A stretch of 63,464 nucleotides of DNA from a virus: positions 1 to 63,464 of the IMG/VR virus record IMGVR_UViG_3300042691_020231; one strand, written 5' to 3'. The first letter of the stretch is position 1. Each line of letters starts with the position of its first letter. Below are positions 22,516-31,784 of this stretch, piece by piece. Position numbers and translations under genes: made by a program. The notes beneath the pieces were generated by a model. That model was not told the DNA's origin, searched no databases, and was given only the letters and a program-made list of their open reading frames with translations.

Positions 22516-25500
22516 TTATTGGGGTTCTACAGGACTTATTTTTATTTGTAAATCCGTTGTTGCAAATGCTGGCATATCAAAATTTTCATTATCATTATCT
22601 CCGCAACCAAATAAAGTTAGGTTTTTACCAAGTGGTGGTAGCACATATTCTCCATTAATTTTAGGAGTTCTGCACATATAAGCATATGTTGCATTACCAT
22701 CACCAGAATTGCACAATTCATACTGCAAAACACCATCCGGTGGTAGAGGGAATACCGAATATATTTCGTGTAAAGGTCTACTGGTATGCAAACAACTATG
22801 TGAATAATATGGATGATGACATGTTTGATTTATTTCAATTTGTTCTTGTGCAGTTGTTATATCTTTTTTATTTGTTCTTCCATATCCAGGTGGGTTCTTT
22901 TTATAAAGATGATCATTTGGTAATTTTTCAACCAATCCCCACTTCCAAGCCAAATAACCTTCTACTTTTTGTATATTTTCGGGAAGTAAATTTCCATTGT
23001 GAACTATTATTTCATATAATTGAAATTTAAGTTTATTAAAACCATCAGTTTCTTGACCCAACGACCATAGTGAAGAAACTCCTGATTTATAAACACTTAC
23101 TGAATTTGGTGAAAAATTTATTCTTGTACCATTTAAAGAATTTTCTAAAGTAGGTTCAGGATATTGATTTCCGGTTACTCTATTAAATAGAGTTTTGGTT
23201 ACCGATAATATATTGCCTTCATTTACGTTTGGAGATCCTGCATTGTTTGGTGTTACTCTAAGATTACCTACCGATTCATTTCCAAAAATAGCACCAGAAG
23301 AGTTTAATCCAGGTAATGGTTTATATGCAACAAATATTGACCAAGTACTATTTACACCACTTGATATTGGGCTAAATACTCCCTGAGATATTAAACCATG
23401 ATCTAAACCATCAAATTCTATAACGCTTTTATTGTTTTGTCCATTAATTATGAATTTTGGTTTAGCATTAGAATTTAAAGGTATTGAATCTCTTACATTG
23501 GTAGAAAAATATGTATTTTTGTTTTTTAATTTAGTAACAGAAGACGAAGCATCAATATCAACATATTTTGTGTCCGAAGCGTCATACCATAAAGTTAATC
23601 CCGATTCACCAAGTAAATCTGGTTCCCAAAGTTGTCTAAATTGAATTGTATCGGCTTGAGGTATTTTGAATATACTGTAATAAATATCCCAGGCCTGGTC
23701 ACCGTCTGCTACCCATTTTACATTCTCCAATCGTCCTGGTTTTGAATCTGTATAACCAACAAATTTATCATAAGGTTTACACCAATTAGGTCTAGTATCG
23801 GCCGGTTCACCGGTGTTACTATCTGGTCCTGAACTGTTTTGATTTCTCCACTCTTCACATGTTAATGTACATGATGAATTTGGTTCACCACAACCAAAAA
23901 ACTCGGCAAGTTCTACACAACACGGACTCCATTCAACTTGAATACAATGTGGTTCCAGGTCAGAAACAATTGCACAACAAGAAGGATCACTACAACCCGG
24001 ATTTGTGGAACAAGTAACACAGTCTTGACTATCAGGATTACCACAAATTGGTGTTGGACAATTACAAGCCGCCAAGTTTTGTGCCCTAAAAGCACACTGA
24101 CTATCCCAACTAATACAACAAAGTGGATCAGCACTACAAACTGCTTGCTCGCACGCGCTGTTTACTGGACATCCGGGTTCAAAACTAGTAACACAACAAG
24201 CACTTTCATAACATTCTGGATGTGGTGTACAGCAAAATCTAGAATCGTAACATTTATCATTTCCAAAACAAGGTTTTTTGCAATTAGGATGCAGATAAGT
24301 GTTAGATTTACTGGCAATATTTGGTTTATAAATTCCGTAAGGTAATCCTAAATTTCCTCCAGACAAATTTACAGTTTCTTCTAAATTGTTTTGTTTCATT
24401 GGTGAAGAAATAAACAATTCAGATGTAATTGGCAAAATTGGATTTAATGTATAGTTTGAGTCTATAAATTCTTTTGCATGTGGTGCAAAATTTATATAAG
24501 AGTCGGGAACTGGAGTGGTTTCAAATATAGATTGAGTCCATTCATCCGTTTTTGTTGTCAATAAATATTGTATTCTTTGTGCTGTTGTGCTTCTATTTGA
24601 ATTTTTAAAATCTTCTAAATCCAGCAAAAAATGATTAAGTGTTGACCCACCCTGGGATTCAAATCCATACCATTCATTCCATAAAAAACTTGAACCACAA
24701 TTTGCACTATCACTAAAACTACCAAATGGTCCCGCGTATTTTACGCTATTTTGAGGACCAATAAATTTCATGCTAGTAAATCTTTTGTCTTTTCTTTGCC
24801 ATTCTAAAAGTGTATGTGCGCCAGATGGTGTTGTGTCGCCGTTTCTGAAAAAGTAATCAATTAAACCCATATCTCTTGCCCAATACGGGTTTTGGTTTAT
24901 GTCAGAAAACCATCGACCGCACAATTCTAAAGGAGATTTATTATTAAATGTAGAATATCCAAATGGTTCTATCCATTCCGTGTTATATGCTTTTACTGGT
25001 TGTATTATGATGTCGGCAAACCAACTTAAACCAGAATATTTTATTGGAAAACTATCTTCTACATCCAAATATGCTTCTAAGCAATCAAAATCTCCTCCTT
25101 GTGCCGTTGGTTTGCACTCATCACATATAGCTTCGGCTAAAGCCACACACGCACCGTCAAAGACTGTTCTGCAAAATGTATCTCCAGTGCCGGGTGTTAG
25201 TTCTCTCAGTCCGGTTGTGTATTCAAATATTTTTGGTAAACAACCCGGTACATATGCATTTGGTTCATTATTGGAATAAGAACCGTTCCAATTTGCTCCC
25301 AACCCATTACCAAGTTGTCCTACGCTATTATCACCATAACGCCAAAGTAATTCAACATATCTGCCAGTTATCCCATCTAGATCATTTACATCTTGTATAC
25401 CCGGCAAAGTTTGAAAAATAGTAAAATTGTCACCACAACTAATGTGTGTATTATAAAAGCCATTTGGATCTCTTGCTAAAAAATTACCATTTGTAAGAGA

Positions 25501-27219
25501 TCCACAATCTAATTTTGTCATGACCGAAAAATTTACACTATATGGTGATATTCTTCTGTCCCCAACATTCGTTCCGGGACCATTGTAATAACAAGTAACA
25601 ACGGTATGAGTTTTCCCACAACCCACAGATTCAAATGAGCGATTTTCCGCCGGCGGAAGTATCTCAACGGGAGATAGTTCATTTTGTTCTCCGTCTGTAT
25701 TCGGTGGTGTGTCTGCGCCAATTTGTCCTTCTAGATTTCTTCCCCACATCCAAAGATTTGTATTTGATGGTGTTGGTAGTGCAGCCACTCCATGAAGAAA
25801 TGCCAATAAAGCAGTATGATAACCACCACACTCAATTCTAGAACCATAATAAAATCTTGGAATATTTGATCCCGGTCTTGGATCAATATAATTTGGATCT
25901 GATGTGAATGTTACTTTTTGTGGTGTATTAAATTGTATAGATGAAGAATTTACACCAACTTGTCCATATTCATTGTTTCCCCAACAATATACACCTTCAT
26001 TTTGTGTAGAAAAAACACCTATTGCAGCACTATGATATAAACCACAACTTATGGCTTTTGCTGTTAAAGAAGTAATTTTCTTAGGAGTTAAAACATTTTC
26101 AGAACCAGAATAACCTAATTGACCAAACAAATTACTACCCCAACTCCAAACTTGTCCTTCTGTAAATTCACCACCAAAACGAATCGCAATAGTATGTTCC
26201 AATCCAGAAGCAACAGTATTAAAAGATTCACCAACCTTAACTGGTTCAGATTTGTCTAGTATATCACCTATTCCGAGTTGTCCTTTATTGTTTTTTCCCC
26301 ACGCCCATAAAGATCCATCTCTTTTTATTGCAAAACTACTAAAAGAACCACAAGCAACTGATGCCCATTCTCTACTTGTTCCTACTTGAACTGGAAGAGA
26401 AGCAAAACCGCCTGTAGTTCCATCTCCCAATTGTCCAAAACTATTGTCTCCCCATGCCCATAAAGATCCATCTTTTTTTATTGCAAGTGTGTGTTTTTCA
26501 CCAGAAGATATTTGTTTTTTTGGTCTAGAGGGTTCAATACCATCATTTTTAAATTGTAGTGGTACGTCATTAACTCCGTAGGCTCCGGGGCAATAACCAA
26601 GTTCTATGCATTTATTTTTATTATCGTGTTTTAATTTATAAAATTTCTTTTCTCTTGGACCACCAGCAGTTTCTGGAATATTGATTTTTTCTGTAGTAAT
26701 TTTTGTAGTACTTACAATATCAAGAGTATTAAAATTGTTGAAAGTGTTTACATGCTTACTGACTGTTTTTATTGGTGCAACATATATGCCAACAATTTCA
26801 TAATCCAGATCAAATGAAGTTTGATCGCCCACTTCTGAATCTTGTCCTTCTTGTGGATTTCTCAGTGTTACTTTATAAGTTTGGTTTCTCGAAATAGAGA
26901 ATGTTTGTCTTTGTCCGGGTGGAAAATACTTAAAATATTCTTTTGTACGAGTGCCGTCGCTCAAAACCAATCTTGGCACAATTTCATTAACACTAATTGA
27001 ATCGTCCCCAGTTCTAAATCGGTTTATTGATACATGACTAAACGGTTGACAAGGAACATCAAAATTTGCGGATATTGCAGGAAAAAGATATGATGCTTTT
27101 CCAGTAAATTCAAATTTTATGTTTTCTGGTAATTGTTCTTCAGGTAAATCGGGACAGTCGTTATAGTTTTCGCAACTACTACAACCGCAGCATTGTTTTG
27201 TTGTAACATTAGTTAGCAT
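22516..27219 (-). CDS. Giant accessory structural protein: RCC1 propeller, Cys-rich repeats, LamG-like domain
   Basis: A 1567-residue protein inserted between portal and prohead genes. N-terminal CCGCSSC cluster (10-16) and beta-rich region; then (about 238-650) RCC1-type repeats: WAWGDNSFGQLG, WAWGKNNKGQLG, WSWGSNLFGQLG, YCWGNNEYGQVG, WMWGRNLEGQIG, a degenerate unit, and WRYGDNSVGQLG, enough for a seven-bladed beta-propeller. About 963-1116 is packed with Cys in repeated 'CC...W...C' units (VCSADPLCCISWDSQC; IQVEWSPCCVELAEFFGC). About 1205-1435 (LTLWYDASDTKYVDID ... LAWKWGLVEKLPNDH) resembles LamG/concanavalin-like glycan-binding domains. No signal peptide or membrane segment. Likely a virion surface adhesin or head decoration; partner and ligand unknown. 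RCC1 and LamG calls come from visible repeats; role is inferred. Confidence 0.85.
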   Translation of the reverse strand: MLTNVTTKQCCGCSSCENYNDCPDLPEEQLPENIKFEFTGKASYLFPAISANFDVPCQPFSHVSINRFRTGDDSISVNEIVPRLVLSDGTRTKEYFKYFPPGQRQTFSISRNQTYKVTLRNPQEGQDSEVGDQTSFDLDYEIVGIYVAPIKTVSKHVNTFNNFNTLDIVSTTKITTEKINIPETAGGPREKKFYKLKHDNKNKCIELGYCPGAYGVNDVPLQFKNDGIEPSRPKKQISSGEKHTLAIKKDGSLWAWGDNSFGQLGDGTTGGFASLPVQVGTSREWASVACGSFSSFAIKRDGSLWAWGKNNKGQLGIGDILDKSEPVKVGESFNTVASGLEHTIAIRFGGEFTEGQVWSWGSNLFGQLGYSGSENVLTPKKITSLTAKAISCGLYHSAAIGVFSTQNEGVYCWGNNEYGQVGVNSSSIQFNTPQKVTFTSDPNYIDPRPGSNIPRFYYGSRIECGGYHTALLAFLHGVAALPTPSNTNLWMWGRNLEGQIGADTPPNTDGEQNELSPVEILPPAENRSFESVGCGKTHTVVTCYYNGPGTNVGDRRISPYSVNFSVMTKLDCGSLTNGNFLARDPNGFYNTHISCGDNFTIFQTLPGIQDVNDLDGITGRYVELLWRYGDNSVGQLGNGLGANWNGSYSNNEPNAYVPGCLPKIFEYTTGLRELTPGTGDTFCRTVFDGACVALAEAICDECKPTAQGGDFDCLEAYLDVEDSFPIKYSGLSWFADIIIQPVKAYNTEWIEPFGYSTFNNKSPLELCGRWFSDINQNPYWARDMGLIDYFFRNGDTTPSGAHTLLEWQRKDKRFTSMKFIGPQNSVKYAGPFGSFSDSANCGSSFLWNEWYGFESQGGSTLNHFLLDLEDFKNSNRSTTAQRIQYLLTTKTDEWTQSIFETTPVPDSYINFAPHAKEFIDSNYTLNPILPITSELFISSPMKQNNLEETVNLSGGNLGLPYGIYKPNIASKSNTYLHPNCKKPCFGNDKCYDSRFCCTPHPECYESACCVTSFEPGCPVNSACEQAVCSADPLCCISWDSQCAFRAQNLAACNCPTPICGNPDSQDCVTCSTNPGCSDPSCCAIVSDLEPHCIQVEWSPCCVELAEFFGCGEPNSSCTLTCEEWRNQNSSGPDSNTGEPADTRPNWCKPYDKFVGYTDSKPGRLENVKWVADGDQAWDIYYSIFKIPQADTIQFRQLWEPDLLGESGLTLWYDASDTKYVDIDASSSVTKLKNKNTYFSTNVRDSIPLNSNAKPKFIINGQNNKSVIEFDGLDHGLISQGVFSPISSGVNSTWSIFVAYKPLPGLNSSGAIFGNESVGNLRVTPNNAGSPNVNEGNILSVTKTLFNRVTGNQYPEPTLENSLNGTRINFSPNSVSVYKSGVSSLWSLGQETDGFNKLKFQLYEIIVHNGNLLPENIQKVEGYLAWKWGLVEKLPNDHLYKKNPPGYGRTNKKDITTAQEQIEINQTCHHPYYSHSCLHTSRPLHEIYSVFPLPPDGVLQYELCNSGDGNATYAYMCRTPKINGEYVLPPLGKNLTLFGCGDNDNENFDMPAFATTDLQIKISPVEPQ

Positions 27220-27228
27220 AGTAATATT

Positions 27229-28818
27229 TTATGGTGTTGGTGCGGTGCAACCACCGATTACGGCATTTGGTGCAGCAAAATAAAATCTTCCAAATCTATC
27301 TATTCTAATATCTACCATAGTTCCAAATGGAACGTGACCAAAATAAAAATCTGGTGAATTTTGTAATTTAAATCCTTCAGTTACGACCGTGCTTACTAAA
27401 CCCGGTACTGGAACGGAATTACCAGTTAACTTTATAGCATATGATGGCATATTGCTGGTTTCATATAAATTATATGCATATATTTCCGTTATTACTTCTT
27501 TTAAATTATTTACACCAAACGAATCAAATCCTGGTCTATTGCTCCAAGAAAACAAACAATCTGGAAAAAGTCCAGTATCTTGTCCTGCACAAAAACTAGA
27601 CTCTCCCAATTCTATAGTGTACTTCCACATTGAATGTGCTGGATCAATAATTGAAGCACCAGTAATCATTCCCCTAAATCCTTTTTCTAAATGGTTTTTG
27701 TGGTTAATAAAATACTGTTTTTGCCCATCAGCATTTACACCCATGTATAAAGGTACAACTATTCCTTCCGTGCCCGTTTGAGAAAGAAGTATTGTTTGTC
27801 CTACTCCAGTAGGAAGATCGAAAGGAAGCAATACTCCTGATATTGGGTCCGGACCAGGTTGATTTGGAGTAAAAGCAGGAATTGTTGAATTGTATTGAGA
27901 ATCAAAATTTAAAGAATCGTTTTCGGCTAAATTTAAAACTTTAATAATATCCGTAGAAAATGCAAATCTAGATGGTAAAGGTTCTTGATTTGCACCAGTT
28001 CCAGGATATAAACAATTATTGCTTATTGTGTATCTTGACGGATGACCATAATATACCCAACGTTTTGCACTATCCGGATATGGTTCACCCGGCATAGTTC
28101 CTGAATCAGTACTTCCTACTGCAAATATTTTTATAAAACCAATGTTTTTTACATTAAATACACCACTTATAGTAGAACCACTTGAACTTTTTTGAATACT
28201 TAAATCACAACCAATACCTGGATCTAATCTTAATGATGAAACGTTTCCTTGAACTTGACCGCCAGGAAATAGTGCTTGATTGTTGCAGTCAGAACAAGCA
28301 GTTATTGTTCCTCCGTGTATAGTGGAACAAGAACCAGATGTACCAAAAGTTAAATTTACTTCATTGTCTCCACCACCGCCACCACCATATATTGGAAACA
28401 CAAAACTTAATTGTTGTGTTTGACATGGTGTGCCATCTACAGGTGCAGTTATTGAAACTGTAGGTGCTCCGGCGGGATCTAAATCAGGATCAGCAGTGAC
28501 AGAACCAATTTCTATTCTTGTGCATTTTCCGTCTGCTCCGGGAAGACCTTGTTCTCCTGGTGCCCCCGGTGGTCCTTGCGGTCCTTGTCCACCACCACAT
28601 TCATCCGGCGGTGGCACAACAAAGTTTTGTTCACAATCTAATAATTTTGTTTGACACGATTCAAAATCACTACCAGATATATTTGATAAATTATTATCAA
28701 GAAGTTTTGCGGCCGAGTAAGTTAACTTTGGATTATATAAAATAATTGTAGAACCTTCAAACCCTATTTGTTTTGGTTCAAAAATTCCAACAAATATTTT
28801 AAAAGAAGTTGATGACAT
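27229..28818 (-). CDS. Collagen-like accessory structural protein, 529 aa
   Basis: The protein has an N-terminal head domain (about 1-75), a short collagen-like stretch of Gly-x-y triplets (GPQGPPGAPGEQGLPGADG, about 80-100), a beta-rich region with a run of five or six Gly (about 145) and several Cys, and a long C-terminal beta domain. Collagen triplets in phage proteins usually form trimeric stalks. It lies 9 bases before the RCC1-protein gene and 1 base after the next accessory gene, so the three form one cassette. Probable role: fibre or stalk of a virion appendage. C-terminal receptor binding is possible but not shown. Confidence 0.75.
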   Translation of the reverse strand: MSSTSFKIFVGIFEPKQIGFEGSTIILYNPKLTYSAAKLLDNNLSNISGSDFESCQTKLLDCEQNFVVPPPDECGGGQGPQGPPGAPGEQGLPGADGKCTRIEIGSVTADPDLDPAGAPTVSITAPVDGTPCQTQQLSFVFPIYGGGGGGDNEVNLTFGTSGSCSTIHGGTITACSDCNNQALFPGGQVQGNVSSLRLDPGIGCDLSIQKSSSGSTISGVFNVKNIGFIKIFAVGSTDSGTMPGEPYPDSAKRWVYYGHPSRYTISNNCLYPGTGANQEPLPSRFAFSTDIIKVLNLAENDSLNFDSQYNSTIPAFTPNQPGPDPISGVLLPFDLPTGVGQTILLSQTGTEGIVVPLYMGVNADGQKQYFINHKNHLEKGFRGMITGASIIDPAHSMWKYTIELGESSFCAGQDTGLFPDCLFSWSNRPGFDSFGVNNLKEVITEIYAYNLYETSNMPSYAIKLTGNSVPVPGLVSTVVTEGFKLQNSPDFYFGHVPFGTMVDIRIDRFGRFYFAAPNAVIGGCTAPTP

Positions 28819-28819
28819 T

Positions 28820-29527
28820 TTATTTTGTTACATTGGGTGTATAGTTTGCGGTTCCCTGTAAAACTCTTATGACATATGATGTTCTTGTAGAAGAACTAGC
28901 AGGTCCTAAACGATATCTAAATTCCATATCGTAAACATATTTTCCTCTAATTTCTCCTGAAGGATAACTACTCATTATTAAGTTATTATTTGAATTTGGA
29001 GTAGCAGTTCCGGGTGGAGGAAGAACTCCACCTGTTCCTGGCACAGAAGCAGCAGAACTTGTATTTAATTGTAATAATTTAAAAAATATAGAAGTTGATG
29101 CACCGCAAAGGTTTTCTCCACTAGAACAACTACTTTCATAATAAGTGTTTGTTCCCAAACTTGTAAAACTTGAAGAATTGGGATTACTTGCATATCTTCC
29201 CCACCTTGCACATCCACATGCTTTGACTTGTTCTCCTTGGGTGTTTACTCCAGTTTTCACTCGCATGGAAATTCTTAAAAACTCTCCGGCATCTACTGTT
29301 GTTTCTGCATTTGAATTTTTTAACCAACCAAACGCATCATCTATATTTGGATATAATAATTTTATTTCATCTGGTATATCAAAATTATAAGAACCATTTG
29401 AGTAAAAATCTTGATCAAAATTTGGTATAAATTTAAACAGATTTCCCGTTGTACTGTTAATTATTTTAAATCCTGCAACAAAATTTGTATTTTCTTCTAA
29501 ATTAAATTCATAATAGGCTGCTGGCAT
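28820..29527 (-). CDS. Accessory structural protein, 235 aa
   Basis: ATG 29527 (MPAAYYEFNLEENTNF) has GGAGGAG 9 bases upstream; a frame extension of 28 codons overlaps the end of gp20 and is ignored. The gene overlaps gp20 by 20 bases. The product is beta-rich with a four-Cys cluster (KACGCARWG and SSCSSGENLCG), a Pro/Gly linker (GTGGVLPPPGTATP) and a YDMEFRYRLG ... SYVIRVLQG end. No family recognised. Its tight link with the collagen-like and RCC1 genes and with the portal suggests a virion protein, perhaps the attachment base of the appendage (inference). Confidence 0.65.
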   Translation of the reverse strand: MPAAYYEFNLEENTNFVAGFKIINSTTGNLFKFIPNFDQDFYSNGSYNFDIPDEIKLLYPNIDDAFGWLKNSNAETTVDAGEFLRISMRVKTGVNTQGEQVKACGCARWGRYASNPNSSSFTSLGTNTYYESSCSSGENLCGASTSIFFKLLQLNTSSAASVPGTGGVLPPPGTATPNSNNNLIMSSYPSGEIRGKYVYDMEFRYRLGPASSSTRTSYVIRVLQGTANYTPNVTK

Positions 29528-31148
29528 CGTAATCGACTCCTCCTTGCGATGGTTGTTGAGGCGATGCCCCAGTTTCTTGACCAGATGAAGCACTTGGAGA
29601 ACTTTGTCCACCCATTGCTCCCATAGTTTGTGTAGCTAATTGTTCTGCACGCATCTGTTCTTCCATTTGCTTTTGTTCTTGCAACATTTTTTCTAATTCA
29701 ATTTCAGAATCAATGTCTTGAATATCTTCATCTGTTTGACGCAAAATATTCTTACGAATCCATCTTTCGGAGAAATATTTACCCGCATAATCAGATACTT
29801 CACGAAGAACAGCCATTCTGTCTTTCAATACTTCTGTTTGCTTGGACTCCAAGAATATTGAGTCGGTTGAATAATCGAATTTAATATGTTGACAAATTTT
29901 TTCCCATTCGTCAATATCTACTATTCCTTTGGCAACAAGTTGAGTCTTCAAGAAACTCAAGAACAATTCGGAGAATCTTAAACGAAGTCTGCTGATGAAT
30001 TTGGCAAATTTAAGTTCATCTCTGCTAATATCGGCAGCACGACCCATATTAAAACCATTATCTGCCTCTAAACGAGAAACAGGGATGTTCAAACTGCGGA
30101 ACAATCTCTTTTGGAAATACTTAACATCTTCCATTTCTCCCAAGTTTTGACCACCCGGCAATGTCTGTATTTCTGTTCCTTTACCACCTTCGCGTCTTGG
30201 AAGCCAATAATCTTCCAACATGCTCATGTGTTTACGATCATCTCGTATTTCACCTGTTGTTGCATCATAAGTTATCTTATTACGATAACGCAACATAATG
30301 TCACGGAGGTATTGTTCTGCTTTATTCTTTGGAAGAGAACCAACATCAATGTAGAATATTCTGCGTTCTGGTGCTCTTGACCAACGATAAATTACCGTAG
30401 CGTCTTCTACCATTCTTAATTGATTTAATGGTTTAATTGCTTTGTGCAAATAACTTACGACTCTTTTTGAACCGTAATCATACAAACCGGAATGACAATA
30501 ATTTACTGAATCTGGGGATAATTTAATTCCCTGAGTAGTGTCGTACATATTAAACCGCTCTTGAACAGTATACAAATAATACTCTTCAATGCCGTCTATT
30601 ACATCTACTCCATTTACTTTGTCTTTTTTCTTTAATTCTCTTACCTTTTTAATTCTAAGAGGATCAATTTGTCTAATTTCCTTAATACCTTGTCTTACAT
30701 CGTCTTCCAATATCATGTGATAATAAAGACGACCATCTATGTACCAACGTCGAGCAATGTCGTAACATTTTCGATTAAAATCCAGCAAATAAATTATGTG
30801 CTGAAATTCTTCGTACATTAATTTTTTAACTTCTTCTGGTATTATTTCATTTGGTACTTTGTCTACATTTAATTTTACAATTCTACCCGAAGCATCTTCT
30901 GTTATCATATCATTGATAACGTCATCTATAGCCATTTCTACTTCGGCGTGTAGACTCATTTCCCGATACTTTTTTACAAGATCTACGTCAGATTTAACAG
31001 TACCGTCTAAATCGACATACCATCCTTGAAAACCACCAGCTTGAACGAAGGAAGCCCCATCGTCCATTGCTGGCGGTATCACGGAAGGTGTTTGCTGCTG
31101 CTGCTCTTTAGTTTTACCAAATGTAAAACCGAATAAATCGAATGCCAT
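29508..31148 (-). CDS. 20: Portal protein gp20
   Basis: gp20 forms the dodecameric head portal, which starts head assembly and holds the packaging motor. The 546 residues (T4 524) include YREMSLHAEVEMAIDDVIND (about 62-81), KVRELKKKDKVNGVDVIDGI, 'RAPERRIFYIDVGSLPKNKA', MEDVKYFQKRLFRSLNIPVS and SRLRLRFSELF, all strong portal phrases used in marine T4-like diversity studies. The C-terminus is Gln-rich. SD AAGGAG 8 bases before the ATG. Confidence 0.97.
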   Translation of the reverse strand: MAFDLFGFTFGKTKEQQQQTPSVIPPAMDDGASFVQAGGFQGWYVDLDGTVKSDVDLVKKYREMSLHAEVEMAIDDVINDMITEDASGRIVKLNVDKVPNEIIPEEVKKLMYEEFQHIIYLLDFNRKCYDIARRWYIDGRLYYHMILEDDVRQGIKEIRQIDPLRIKKVRELKKKDKVNGVDVIDGIEEYYLYTVQERFNMYDTTQGIKLSPDSVNYCHSGLYDYGSKRVVSYLHKAIKPLNQLRMVEDATVIYRWSRAPERRIFYIDVGSLPKNKAEQYLRDIMLRYRNKITYDATTGEIRDDRKHMSMLEDYWLPRREGGKGTEIQTLPGGQNLGEMEDVKYFQKRLFRSLNIPVSRLEADNGFNMGRAADISRDELKFAKFISRLRLRFSELFLSFLKTQLVAKGIVDIDEWEKICQHIKFDYSTDSIFLESKQTEVLKDRMAVLREVSDYAGKYFSERWIRKNILRQTDEDIQDIDSEIELEKMLQEQKQMEEQMRAEQLATQTMGAMGGQSSPSASSGQETGASPQQPSQGGVDYDASSLL

Positions 31149-31181
31149 TATAAAACTCCTTCACTAGTATATAGTTCTATT

Positions 31182-31766
31182 TTATGGTAGAATTCTACCG
31201 GCTGAACTGGCCAAAGATGTACCAGCAGAACCAGACGTATTTGTATTTACTTGGAAGTAGTGATACTTCAAACTTACAGTAAATTCAACTAAAGCATCTT
31301 GGTTGTCGTGGGACAAATCTACGGCTGACACATCGCTGCACCATGCTCTTTGCAAGTGATATTGACGTATTGGAGCATGTGTACGATCCAATTGTGAAAG
31401 AGTCACTACTGCGTTAAAAGCATTAGGAGTTGGCAAAAGTCCTTGATTGTCAAAATGACGATTCCAAACGTGGTTCCATTCTTCAAAGAAGTGACGAATA
31501 CGCATATTAGTACCGTCACTCAATATTGTTAATTGAACATCGTTGTAAACTCTATCACCGGGGAATTTATAAATTCTTCCCATGTGATTAACAGGTATTT
31601 CTCCAACGGTAGTTTCTGGCAATTGAATTGCCTTTACGTGTACAAATTGATCTTCAAAACTAAGAGGAGTTACACCTTGTGGCAAACCAGTGATCTGTAT
31701 TTGAAACAGATTTGATCTTGCGCCGCCGTCAAAGTTAGAAGTAAATGTTGAAATATTAAATGCCAT
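31182..31766 (-). CDS. 19: Tail tube protein gp19
   Basis: gp19 polymerises into the inner tail tube. The 194 residues (T4 163) carry FQIQITGLPQGVTPLSFEDQ, 'AIQLPETTVGEIPVNHMGRI', KFPGDRVYNDVQLTILSDG and IRHFFEEWNHVWN, the typical tube signature. It starts 15 bases after the sheath gene, as in T4 18-19 order. The extra C-terminal Ser/Thr-rich tail (about 178-194) is longer than in T4. Confidence 0.95.
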   Translation of the reverse strand: MAFNISTFTSNFDGGARSNLFQIQITGLPQGVTPLSFEDQFVHVKAIQLPETTVGEIPVNHMGRIYKFPGDRVYNDVQLTILSDGTNMRIRHFFEEWNHVWNRHFDNQGLLPTPNAFNAVVTLSQLDRTHAPIRQYHLQRAWCSDVSAVDLSHDNQDALVEFTVSLKYHYFQVNTNTSGSAGTSLASSAGRILP

Positions 31767-31784
31767 TTTTCTTTAGCTCCCTCT

